Positions 27,469 through 36,248 of a DNA stretch of 64,000 nt are shown piece after piece. The notes beneath the pieces were generated by a model that did no database searches, was not told where the DNA came from, and was given only the letters and a program-made list of their open reading frames with translations. Source of the DNA: Prevotella veroralis DSM 19559 = JCM 6290 (GTDB lineage: Bacteria > Bacteroidota > Bacteroidia > Bacteroidales > Bacteroidaceae). A program made the position numbers and the translations under genes. The stretch lies in contig NZ_KB898326.1 of assembly GCF_000377625.1 (NCBI RefSeq), forward strand, positions 124,001-188,000. Direction: 5' to 3'. Numbering within the stretch: position 1 is the first letter of the stretch; each line of letters begins with the position of its first letter.

Positions 27469-28209
27469 ATGGGTAGAGCATTTGAATATCGCAAAGCTAC
27501 TAAGCTCAAGAGATGGGGCCACATGGCTCGCACATTTACAAAGTTAGGTAAGGAAATCGCTATTGCTGTAAAGGCAGGTGGACCAGAGCCTGAAAACAAT
27601 CCTCGCCTTCGTGCAATTATTGCTACATGTAAGCGTGAGAATATGCCAAAGGATAATATCCAGCGAGCTATCAAGAACGCAATGGGTAAGGATCAAAGCG
27701 ATTATAAGGAGGTACCATACGAGGGTTATGGTCCTCATGGTATTGCAGTATTTGTTGACACATTGACCGACAATACCACACGTACCGTTGCCGATGTTCG
27801 TTCAGTATTCAACAAGTTCAATGGTAACTTGGGTACTCAAGGTTCTTTGAGCTTCCTCTTCGATCACAAAGCAGTCTTCTCATTCAAAAAGAAGGACGGC
27901 TTAGATATGGAAGAATTGATTCTCGACTTGATTGACTATGGAGTTGATGATGAGTTTGATGAGGATGAAGAAGAGAATGAGATTACCATCTATGGTGAGC
28001 CAACTAGCTTCGGTGACATTCAGAAACATTTAGAGGATAATGGTTTCGAGATAACTTCAGCAGAGTTTACACGTATACCAAACGACTTGAAAGATGTTAC
28101 TCCTGAACAGCGTGAAACTATAGATAAGATGGTTGAAAGACTTGAAGAGTTTGACGATGTACAGAATGTGTACACTAATATGAAGCCTGCAGAAGAAGAG
28201 CAAGAATAA
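27469..28209 (+). CDS. YebC/PmpR family protein
   Basis: 246 residues, the normal length of the YebC/TACO1 family. The N-terminus MGRAFEYRKATKLKRWG and the motif ARTFTKLGKEIAIAVK replace the usual HSKWANIKHRK form, as I recall for Bacteroidota members. ENMPKDNIQRAIKNA and YEGYGPHGIAVFVD are hallmarks. Members have been described as transcription factors and as translation factors that relieve stalling at proline tracts; which applies here is unknown. Asp/Glu-rich stretch at about residues 160-175. It follows pheT by 12 nt. Confidence 0.92.
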   Translation: MGRAFEYRKATKLKRWGHMARTFTKLGKEIAIAVKAGGPEPENNPRLRAIIATCKRENMPKDNIQRAIKNAMGKDQSDYKEVPYEGYGPHGIAVFVDTLTDNTTRTVADVRSVFNKFNGNLGTQGSLSFLFDHKAVFSFKKKDGLDMEELILDLIDYGVDDEFDEDEEENEITIYGEPTSFGDIQKHLEDNGFEITSAEFTRIPNDLKDVTPEQRETIDKMVERLEEFDDVQNVYTNMKPAEEEQE

Positions 28210-28247
28210 GCATCTTCTTTAATAGGTAATATACTAATATACCAAAG

Positions 28248-28281
28248 AAGAGGATATGTCTATGGGCATATCCTCTTTTAT
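28248..28281 (+). terminator. Terminator of pheT-yebC
   Basis: An 11-bp perfect stem AAGAGGATATG (28248-28258) / CATATCCTCTT (28267-28277), then TTATTATTAT. Confidence 0.88.
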
Positions 28282-28400
28282 TATTATGATATTTATAGTT
28301 AGTTTAAATGCAAATATCAGTAAGCTAAATGATTAAGATTGCCAGTTGCAGTTGTTCTTTATCATCTGGTAATTCGTTCCTAACAATCTATTATATAGAA

Positions 28401-28510
28401 GGAAATGCCTCTCCTCATTTAAAGAGGGCGTTTCTTCACATCAACGGAGGCGTTTCTTTATGATGAAGAGAGCCTTTCCTTGCATCGAAGAAAGCCTCTC
28501 TTCATTAAGC
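28401..28510. repeat. 22-bp tandem repeat array, about 5 units
   Basis: Unit cores recur at 28427, 28449, 28471 and 28493, exactly 22 nt apart, with a first, weaker unit just before them. Examples are AGAGGGCGTTTCTTC and AAGAAAGCCTCTCTT. The array lies in the 360-nt gap between the convergent yebC-type and SanA-like genes. Confidence 0.78.
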
Positions 28511-28571
28511 CTTAACTATTTTCTGTAAAATTCCTGCACGCATGGAGGGCGAGTAGGGAAGGCTTGGGCAT

Positions 28572-29165
28572 TTAGAATAACACATCCTTAAAGAGCTTCA
28601 CACGGGCAAGTAGTTCCCTGATATGCGTCAGTTGGGCAAAGAAGTCATGTACATCTTCAGCGTTATAGCCCACTGCGTATATGCCTAAATGGTCTGCCAA
28701 GTAAATTGATCGTTGGTTATGCCACTTCTGAGAGATGATGATAATCGAGTCTGCATGATACTCTTCTTGTATGTTACGCATCGATAAGAAGGTGCGATGA
28801 CCACTACCATCCATGTGGATAATGTTGGCTGGTATGCCTCTAACAATGAGGTTCTTCTTCATGGCGGAAGGCTCATCATATCCCTTGCGCTTCTCTCCGC
28901 TGATGATTAACTGCTTGTATTTATGATTCTTGTAAAGCTCAACAGCAGCATTGATACGTGCTTGGAAGAACAGATTAGGTCCTTCCGAGTAACGGCTCTT
29001 GGGACTTGTTCCGAGCAAGACAGCCGTTTTCATCGCAGGTACTTCCGCTGGATTATCGAAGACACGACCCTTCGCATTGTTATTAACAATGATGTTACAC
29101 GTTGCAATAATTGCTACAACGATGACCAAAAGGGCTGTAACTGTATAGATAACTTTGCGTTTCAT
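28572..29165 (-). CDS. SanA/YdcF-like DUF218 membrane protein
   Basis: 197 residues: one N-terminal membrane helix (residues 5-28), then a DUF218 domain outside the membrane. Motifs AVLLGTSPKSRYSEGPN and FFQARINAAVELYK, YKQLIISGEK, and IIIISQKWHNQRSIYLA match the SanA branch, known in E. coli for a role in vancomycin exclusion and envelope barrier function. The active-site role of the domain is unsettled. It starts 4 nt after the stop of the upstream lipoprotein gene and is the last gene of carA-carB-lipoprotein-sanA. Confidence 0.85.
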   Translation of the reverse strand: MKRKVIYTVTALLVIVVAIIATCNIIVNNNAKGRVFDNPAEVPAMKTAVLLGTSPKSRYSEGPNLFFQARINAAVELYKNHKYKQLIISGEKRKGYDEPSAMKKNLIVRGIPANIIHMDGSGHRTFLSMRNIQEEYHADSIIIISQKWHNQRSIYLADHLGIYAVGYNAEDVHDFFAQLTHIRELLARVKLFKDVLF

Positions 29166-29169
29166 AATG

Positions 29170-29754
29170 TTATTTCCTGCTCTTTAATACATCAAGAGCA
29201 TCGAAGGAATAGACCATTGTACCACTGGTAAAGGTGGTAGTCTCAATCTTCAGCGAGCGATACTTGCGTAGGTAACTGACGAAAGCGACGGGGTTTTGAA
29301 CAAAGGCAGAATCTGTTTGTTTGCTAATACCGGATTTGTAAGTGAATCGCCCGACCTCATCTCCTTGCGCATAAACACGTACATAGTTCGTACTGTCATA
29401 GCTATTACCAGCGAACTGTTCGCCATCTCCGAGAATCATACAGGCTTCCAAGCCCAGACGCCCAAGTCTCCTCACTCGGATAGTCATGCGGTTAGTGGTC
29501 GTAATCTGCGACTTCTTGTTCGGAGCACTTTGTATGGTTGCCAGTGCCGAATCGTTCAGGTAAGTCCAAGCCGACACGTATGTGCCATCGTCACCCTTAG
29601 TACTGTCAAGGTTAACAGCAACCATTGTGTCAACCAAAGTGGTATCATAATGCCCCACACCACGCGATGAACACGAGGTGCAGGAAGTAAGAGTTGTTGC
29701 TGTTACCAGCGTCAGAAAGGCAACTGGTAACAGCATCATTGATTGTAATCTCAT
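29170..29754 (-). CDS. Predicted lipoprotein of unknown function
   Basis: 194 residues. A lipoprotein signal ends at Cys25 in TTLTSC, followed by TSCSSRG. The rest is a single small beta-rich domain (residues 45-190) with repeated short strands and no family I recognise. It starts 11 nt after the carB stop and ends 4 nt before the SanA-like gene, so it is co-transcribed with both. The pairing with an envelope protein suggests an envelope role, which is only an inference. Confidence 0.7.
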   Translation of the reverse strand: MRLQSMMLLPVAFLTLVTATTLTSCTSCSSRGVGHYDTTLVDTMVAVNLDSTKGDDGTYVSAWTYLNDSALATIQSAPNKKSQITTTNRMTIRVRRLGRLGLEACMILGDGEQFAGNSYDSTNYVRVYAQGDEVGRFTYKSGISKQTDSAFVQNPVAFVSYLRKYRSLKIETTTFTSGTMVYSFDALDVLKSRK

Positions 29755-29765
29755 TGTTATTGATT

Positions 29766-32700
29766 CTAATACTCACCCCACGCCTTGATGTCGATGTCGT
29801 CAAGCGAGACATTACAGAAGGCATTGATGAACGCACTTGCCAATCGGCTGTTCGTAATCAATGGTATATTGAGGTCGATGGCGGCACGTCTGATCTTATA
29901 ACCATTGGTTAGCTCGCGCGGAGTTAAGTCTTTCGGCATGTTGACAACCATGTCGATTTTCTTCTCATGGAGCAAGTCCAAGGCTTGAGGCGAATGTTCC
30001 TTATCAGACGGCATGTACACAAGTGTGTTCTCAATACCATTCTCTGTGAGGTACTTAGACGTTCCCACGGTTGCAAAAAGCTCATAGCCGTGTTGCTTCA
30101 AGGTCTTTGCTGCATCCAACATCTCGGCTTTCTGCTTCGCACCTCCTGTAGAGAGAAGGATGGTCTTCTTCGGTATTCTCTGTCCAACAGACAGCATACT
30201 TTTCAGCAAGGCAGTGGCAGAATCGTCACCAAGACAGCCCACTTCACCCGTTGAACTCATGTCAACACCGAGCACAGGGTCAGCTTTCTGCAATCGATTG
30301 AAGGAGAACTGCGAAGCCTTTATGCCCACATAATCAAGGTCAAAGAGGTTCTTGTTAGGCTTTTCAACAGGTACGCCGAGCATGATCTTAGTAGCGAGAT
30401 CGATGAAGTTGAGCTTTAGCACTTTACTAACGAACGGGAATGAGCGACTTGCGCGTAGGTTACATTCGATGACAAGGATATCGTTCTCGCGTGCCATATA
30501 CTGTATGTTGAATGGTCCGTTGATATGTAGCTTCTTCGCAATCTGGCGGCTAATGCGTTTGATACGACGCACGGTTTCAACGTAAAGCTTCTGCGGTGGG
30601 AACTGAATCGTTGCGTCCCCGGAGTGGACGCCAGCAAATTCTATGTGCTCAGAGATGGCATACGCCATGATTTCTCCATCCTTTGCGACAGCATCCATTT
30701 CGATCTCTTTCGCGTTCTCAATGAACTTACTCACCACAACGGGATGGTCTTCACTGACGTTGGCAGCCAACTGGAGGAATCGAGTCAGCTCATCCTTGTT
30801 AGAACAAACATTCATGGCTGCACCCGAGAGAACGTAAGATGGGCGTACAAGAACAGGGAATCCGACACGGTCAACGAACTTGTCTATATCCTCCATACTC
30901 GTTAGTGCGCTCCATTCCGGTTGGTTAATTCCGTTCTCGGTAAGCATAGATGAGAACTTAGCACGGTCTTCCGCATTGTCGATGTCCTTAGCTGCCGTAC
31001 CCAGAATTGGCACGTTCTCTTCATCGAGATACATAGCTAAGTTGTTCGGAATCTGACCTCCCGTTGAGACGATAACACCATGAGGAGTCTCGGCATCGAT
31101 GATATCCATGACACGTTCGAACGTCAGTTCATCAAAGTAAAGACGGTCGCACATGTCATAGTCAGTCGATACCGTCTCTGGGTTGTAATTGATCATGACG
31201 GATCGATACCCATGTCTTCGAATGGTGTTCAATGCCTGTACTCCACACCAGTCGAACTCTACAGAACTACCAATACGATAGGCTCCTGAACCCAGAACAA
31301 TGACTGACTTTCGATCGTTGGAGAACGTTACGTCCGATGCTACTCCTGCATAGGTAACGTATAAGTAGTTGGTCTGTGCAGGATATTCGGCAGCCAGTGT
31401 GTCAATCTGTTTGACGACTGGAAGGATGCCAAAACCCTTACGCAATCTTCTTACAAGCATCATTGCTTTGTGCATATTAGGGCACTCTTCTTCCAGTCCT
31501 ACTGCACGAGCTATTTGGAAATCAGTGAATCCATAGACCTTAGCCTCACGTAGTAACTGCTTGTCGAGGGTGTTGATATTCTTGCGTTTCAGCTCTTCGT
31601 CAATGTCAATGATATGCTTTAACTTGTTCAAGAACCATTTGTCAATCTTCGTCAAATCGTGTATCTGATCAACAGTATAGCCCTTGTGCATAGCCTTTGA
31701 GATGATGAATACACGCTTGTCGGTTGGTTCGCGCAATGCAGCATCTATATCTTCAATCTGCAACTCCTTGTTTTCTACAAAGCCGTGCATGCCTTGTCCT
31801 ATCATTCGTAAGCCCTTCTGGATAGCCTCCTCGAAGTTACGACCAATCGCCATAACCTCTCCGACGGACTTCATACTTGACCCCAACTCCTTGTCGACAC
31901 CACGGAATTTGCTTAAATCCCAGCGTGGTATCTTGCAGACAACATAGTCGAGTGCAGGCTCAAAGAAGGCAGATGTCGTTTTTGTAACAGAGTTCTTCAA
32001 TTCAAAGAGACCATAGCCCATACCCAATTTAGCTGCCACGAACGCCAAAGGATAGCCTGTTGCCTTACTTGCGAGAGCTGACGAACGAGACAAACGGGCG
32101 TTTACCTCGATGACACGATAATCCTCGCTCTGTGGGTCGAAGGCATATTGAACGTTACACTCACCGATGATTCCGATGTGACGAACTATCTTTATTGATA
32201 ATTCGCGGAGCTTGTGATACTCGCTATTAGTCAATGTCTGTGATGGAGCAATTACGATAGATTCACCCGTGTGGATGCCTAATGGATCGAAATTCTCCAT
32301 GTTACAAACTGTGATACAGTTGTCATATTGGTCACGAACAACCTCATATTCGATTTCTTTCCAGCCCTTGAGACTCTTCTCAACAAGTACTTGTGGAGAG
32401 AAAGAAAAGGCTTTCTCGCATAAGGTGTTAAGCTCTTCTTCATTGTCAGCAAAGCCACTGCCAAGTCCACCGAGTGCATAGGCTGCACGCACAATGACTG
32501 GATAACCAAGCGTCTTAGCAGCTTTCCGTGCTTGAACTATACCCTCGCAAGCCTCACTCTTGATGGTCTTTACATCGATTTCATCAAGTCTTTCGACGAA
32601 GAGTTCGCGGTCTTCTGTATTCATGATGGCTGCAACGGGGGTGCCAAGAACTCGTACATTATATTTCTTTAGTACGCCCGTTCGCTCTAATTCTACACCA

Positions 32701-32990
32701 CAGTTTAATGCAGTCTGCCCACCGAAGGACAAGAGAATGCCATCAGGGCGCTCCTTCTCAATCACCCTTTCAACAAAATAAGGTTGTACAGGAAGGAAAT
32801 AGATCTGGTCTGCTACGCCTTCAGAAGTTTGCACTGTAGCAATGTTCGGATTGATGAGAACGGTAGAAACACCTTCTTCTCGCAATGCTTTTAACGCCTG
32901 CGAACCAGAGTAATCGAACTCTCCAGCCTCGCCTATCTTCAATGCTCCCGATCCGAGAAGCAGTACTTTTTTAATTGAATCGTCTTTCAT
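29766..32990 (-). CDS. carB: Carbamoyl-phosphate synthase large subunit
   Basis: Makes carbamoyl phosphate from ammonia, bicarbonate and two ATP, for pyrimidines and arginine. 1074 residues, full length. Two ATP-grasp halves, each starting with a GSGxxxIG motif (VLLLGSGALKIGEAGEFDYSG, seen as GSGALKIGEAGEFD, and VLGSGAYRIGSSVEFD), and a C-terminal MGS-type regulatory domain (about residues 935-1074). The start overlaps the carA stop in a TAATG, which couples translation of the two subunits. Confidence 0.97.
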   Translation of the reverse strand: MKDDSIKKVLLLGSGALKIGEAGEFDYSGSQALKALREEGVSTVLINPNIATVQTSEGVADQIYFLPVQPYFVERVIEKERPDGILLSFGGQTALNCGVELERTGVLKKYNVRVLGTPVAAIMNTEDRELFVERLDEIDVKTIKSEACEGIVQARKAAKTLGYPVIVRAAYALGGLGSGFADNEEELNTLCEKAFSFSPQVLVEKSLKGWKEIEYEVVRDQYDNCITVCNMENFDPLGIHTGESIVIAPSQTLTNSEYHKLRELSIKIVRHIGIIGECNVQYAFDPQSEDYRVIEVNARLSRSSALASKATGYPLAFVAAKLGMGYGLFELKNSVTKTTSAFFEPALDYVVCKIPRWDLSKFRGVDKELGSSMKSVGEVMAIGRNFEEAIQKGLRMIGQGMHGFVENKELQIEDIDAALREPTDKRVFIISKAMHKGYTVDQIHDLTKIDKWFLNKLKHIIDIDEELKRKNINTLDKQLLREAKVYGFTDFQIARAVGLEEECPNMHKAMMLVRRLRKGFGILPVVKQIDTLAAEYPAQTNYLYVTYAGVASDVTFSNDRKSVIVLGSGAYRIGSSVEFDWCGVQALNTIRRHGYRSVMINYNPETVSTDYDMCDRLYFDELTFERVMDIIDAETPHGVIVSTGGQIPNNLAMYLDEENVPILGTAAKDIDNAEDRAKFSSMLTENGINQPEWSALTSMEDIDKFVDRVGFPVLVRPSYVLSGAAMNVCSNKDELTRFLQLAANVSEDHPVVVSKFIENAKEIEMDAVAKDGEIMAYAISEHIEFAGVHSGDATIQFPPQKLYVETVRRIKRISRQIAKKLHINGPFNIQYMARENDILVIECNLRASRSFPFVSKVLKLNFIDLATKIMLGVPVEKPNKNLFDLDYVGIKASQFSFNRLQKADPVLGVDMSSTGEVGCLGDDSATALLKSMLSVGQRIPKKTILLSTGGAKQKAEMLDAAKTLKQHGYELFATVGTSKYLTENGIENTLVYMPSDKEHSPQALDLLHEKKIDMVVNMPKDLTPRELTNGYKIRRAAIDLNIPLITNSRLASAFINAFCNVSLDDIDIKAWGEY

Positions 32991-34066
32991 TATCTTAGTG
33001 TTTCTACGAATTTATCAAACATAAAGTATGTATCCACTGGACCAGAGCAAGCCTCTGGATGGAATTGAGAAGTAAACCATGGATTCTCAACGTGACGTAT
33101 GCCTTCATTGCTGCCATCGTTCATGTTGACGAAAAGTTCAGTCCAATCCTTGTCGAGAGTAGACGCATCAACAGCGTAACCATGGTTCTGGGAGGTGATA
33201 TAACACTTATTGGTACCAACCATGCGAACTGGTTGGTTGTGTCCACGATGACCATATTTCAACTTATAGATAGTTGCTCCGGCAGCCTTAGATAACAATT
33301 GGTTGCCCATGCAAATACCACAGATAGGCTTCTTACTAATACTCATCTGCTTACGAATCACACTAACGGCTTCGATGCACATGTCGGGGTCTCCAGGTCC
33401 ATTCGCTAGGAAGAGTCCATCGTAGTCCATCGATGTGTAATCATAGTTCCAAGGTACTCGAATGACCTCAACTCCTCTATTGACAAGTGATCGAATGATG
33501 TTTGCTTTGACCCCACAGTCTACAAGGATAACCTTCTTGCCAGCACCCTCGTTATAGTGAATAATCTCTTTCGTGGATACGAGGTCAACGAAGTTTACGC
33601 CTTCATAGTTGGCTTCTGGGATGTTATCAGGTTCATCGTCAAAGAGGATCTTACCCATCATCACGCCATGTTCACGCAGTACTTTGGTTAACTCACGAGT
33701 ATCTATGTCCGTGATACCAGGTACATGTTCACGCTTTAACCAATCGCCTAGGCTCTCCACAGCATTCCAATGGGAGTACTGCTCGGTGTAGTCTGATACG
33801 ATGATAGCAGACGCATAAATCTTGTCGCTCTCCATAAAGGTTGGGATGCCATTAGCCTCTATTGAGAAGGGTGGCACACCATAGTTTCCCACCAAAGGAA
33901 AGGTCATGGTAAGCAGTTGACCAGCATAGGAAGGGTCGGTAAGGCTCTCTGGATAACCCATCATAGCCGTGTTGAAGACTACCTCTCCGGCTACTGGTGC
34001 ATCGTAGCCAAACGACTTGCCATGGAATTTTGTTCCGTCACTCAGGACTAAAGTTACGTTCCTCAT
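32990..34066 (-). CDS. carA: Carbamoyl-phosphate synthase small subunit
   Basis: The glutaminase subunit: releases ammonia from glutamine for CarB. 358 residues. The N-terminal carA domain is followed by a class I glutamine amidotransferase domain with the nucleophile Cys in GICMGNQLL and His-Glu in FHPEACSGP. The usual form is GICLGHQLL; the His next to Gly is replaced by Asn here, a non-catalytic position. Stop and carB start overlap by one base. A 141-nt gap with a long hairpin separates it from purF upstream. Confidence 0.96.
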   Translation of the reverse strand: MRNVTLVLSDGTKFHGKSFGYDAPVAGEVVFNTAMMGYPESLTDPSYAGQLLTMTFPLVGNYGVPPFSIEANGIPTFMESDKIYASAIIVSDYTEQYSHWNAVESLGDWLKREHVPGITDIDTRELTKVLREHGVMMGKILFDDEPDNIPEANYEGVNFVDLVSTKEIIHYNEGAGKKVILVDCGVKANIIRSLVNRGVEVIRVPWNYDYTSMDYDGLFLANGPGDPDMCIEAVSVIRKQMSISKKPICGICMGNQLLSKAAGATIYKLKYGHRGHNQPVRMVGTNKCYITSQNHGYAVDASTLDKDWTELFVNMNDGSNEGIRHVENPWFTSQFHPEACSGPVDTYFMFDKFVETLR

Positions 34067-34129
34067 TATTACTTAGTGTTGTTGGGTTGATTGTTTTTAT
34101 TTGTTTCTTTTCTGTGTTATAACAATGAA

Positions 34130-34197
34130 ATAGGGACCTATGGGTTGTGCGACCGATTCATAAAGAAGCCTTGGACGCACAAGCCGTACGTCCCTAT
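34130..34197. repeat. Long imperfect hairpin between purF and carA
   Basis: 25 paired positions with 3 mismatches: ATAGGGAC... (34130-34154) against ...GTCCCTAT (34173-34197), loop 18 nt. The ends match the outer ends of the TAGGGAC nested palindrome family. It may reduce read-through from purF into carA; no T-run. Confidence 0.65.
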
Positions 34198-34207
34198 CTA
34201 TTGGAGT

Positions 34208-36109
34208 CTAGCTCATGTGATGATTAAGATGTTCGTGTTCATAATAGTTGATGAAGTTCTGGTTGACCAGTCTCATACCACCTGGAGTGGGGTAGTCACC
34301 CGTGAAATACCAGTCGCCGGGGTGGTTAGGAATGGCGTTATGCAGCCCTTCTATACTTTGGAAAACCAGTTCAACGGGCGTCGTCATACCCTCTGGACGC
34401 AGTATTTCAACAATCTTCTGGTTGATTTCCTCAATGGTGAAAGGCTTGTAGATAGCCTTTACTGCATTCTTAATAACTTCCCCCTTAGGTTTAGCAACCT
34501 CTTTCTTACAAGCCTCGTAGACTTCATTAAGAAGATACTCCATCTTTCGCTCCAGTATTAACTCAATCGTTGCACGGAAGACACAGAACTCTTCTGGACG
34601 TGGCATGTCTATGCCGTAATAGTCGGGGAAGCGTATCTGTGGGGCACTGGAGACTATGACAATCTTCTTCGGGTGTAGGCGATCAAGGATGTGAAGAATG
34701 CTCTCCTTGAGGGTTGTCCCTCGAACGATTGAGTCGTCAATGATTACCAAGTTGTCCTTGTTGGGTTCGATACTCTCGTATGTAATATCGTACACATGAG
34801 AGGCGAGATCATTACGTGAATTGCCCTCGGCAATGAATGTTCTTAGTTTGATATCCTTCCATGCTACCTTCTCAGCACGTATTCCTTGCTTAAGAATCTG
34901 TCGAACATCTTCCTTTGAAGGGTTGCTTCCTAAGGCTGCTATCTGTTCAACCTTTCGATTGTCCATCCATTCTTTGATACCATGAGTAAGCCCATAGAAA
35001 GCTACTTCGGCAGTGTTAGGAATGAAAGAGAGAACCGTATGAGTGGTATCATAATTGACGGCTTCCAGAACTCGTTCAGTCAGTTGTTGACCAAGTTTCT
35101 CACGCTCTTTATAGATGTCTCTGTCCGATCCGCGGGAGAAGTAAATGCGCTCAAATGAACAAGCCGCATAGGTCTTTGGCTCGAGAATCTGTTGTAGGAA
35201 GGATTCTCCCCGTTTGTTAACTATGATTGCTTGACCAGGTTTCAACTCTTGTATGTCTTCGCATTCTAGATCGAAAGTAGTCTGTAAGACGGGTCGCTCA
35301 CTGGCTACTGCTACGATCTCATCGTCCCTATAGTAGAACGCTGGACGTATAGCCCAAGGATCGCGGATAGCGAACATCTCACCCGAACCCGTTTGTCCAC
35401 AAATGACGTAACCACCATCGAAATGTTCCATGGTAGTCTTTAAGACATTACTTATTTGTATATTTTCTTCAATATAATTTGTGATGTCTCGCTTTGTCAG
35501 ACCAAGTCTCTGTGCTTCAACGAAATTACGTTCAACCTCACGATCAAGCCTGTGCCCCATGAGTTCTAATAGAAGATAAGTATCGCTATAGATGCGTGGG
35601 CACTGTCCTTGATCAGTCAGTTTCTCAAAGATGTCTTCAATGTTTGTCATATTGAAGTTGCCACACATGCAAAGATTCTTAGCCTTCCAGTTATTGCGAC
35701 GTAGGAAGGGATGGACATAAGAAAGACCACTCTTGCCAGTAGTTGAGTACCGGAGGTGGCCCATATAAAGCTCTCCTGCGAACGGAAGACTTGTTTTTGC
35801 AAAAGAGACATCAGCTAATTGCTCCTGTGATAAGCCTTTATAATGCTTGTGAACATCGGCGAATATCTCCGTAACAGCATTCTTTCCCTCTGCTCTCTCA
35901 CGAAACATATATTCGTTACCAGGCTCTGATGCGAGTTTAACAGCCGACAGTCCAGCACCTTCCTGCCCACGGTTATGCTGCTTCTCCATCATCAGATAGA
36001 GTTTATTTAACCCATACATCCATGTGCCATACTTCTCCTGATAATACTCTAAAGGCTTTAGCAACCTTATCATTGCTACTCCGCAATCTTCATGAATGTT
36101 CTTTTCCAT
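34208..36109 (-). CDS. purF: Amidophosphoribosyltransferase, long form
   Basis: The first step of purine synthesis: PRPP plus glutamine to phosphoribosylamine. The N-terminal class II glutaminase domain has the likely nucleophile at Cys9 (MEKNIHEDCGV), with a short leader that must be removed for the Cys to become N-terminal. The PRTase domain has the PRPP loop VIIDDSIVRGTTLK. 633 residues, about 130 longer than the E. coli enzyme. The extra length includes an insertion near KYGTWMYGLNKLYLMMEK and a C-terminal extension. Although in a row with glmS and carA, it is separated from both by about 140 nt. Confidence 0.92.
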   Translation of the reverse strand: MEKNIHEDCGVAMIRLLKPLEYYQEKYGTWMYGLNKLYLMMEKQHNRGQEGAGLSAVKLASEPGNEYMFRERAEGKNAVTEIFADVHKHYKGLSQEQLADVSFAKTSLPFAGELYMGHLRYSTTGKSGLSYVHPFLRRNNWKAKNLCMCGNFNMTNIEDIFEKLTDQGQCPRIYSDTYLLLELMGHRLDREVERNFVEAQRLGLTKRDITNYIEENIQISNVLKTTMEHFDGGYVICGQTGSGEMFAIRDPWAIRPAFYYRDDEIVAVASERPVLQTTFDLECEDIQELKPGQAIIVNKRGESFLQQILEPKTYAACSFERIYFSRGSDRDIYKEREKLGQQLTERVLEAVNYDTTHTVLSFIPNTAEVAFYGLTHGIKEWMDNRKVEQIAALGSNPSKEDVRQILKQGIRAEKVAWKDIKLRTFIAEGNSRNDLASHVYDITYESIEPNKDNLVIIDDSIVRGTTLKESILHILDRLHPKKIVIVSSAPQIRFPDYYGIDMPRPEEFCVFRATIELILERKMEYLLNEVYEACKKEVAKPKGEVIKNAVKAIYKPFTIEEINQKIVEILRPEGMTTPVELVFQSIEGLHNAIPNHPGDWYFTGDYPTPGGMRLVNQNFINYYEHEHLNHHMS

Positions 36110-36248
36110 TATATAGATGTATTGTCTTTCTTTTGCAATTATTGAATGATAACTAACTTGTTAAGATGCCCATCGCCTGTTATTAGCCTATCCCCATCAT
36201 CTTAGATGCTGTGTGGAGCATCCTTAATGATGGTGATTTTGATGAGTT

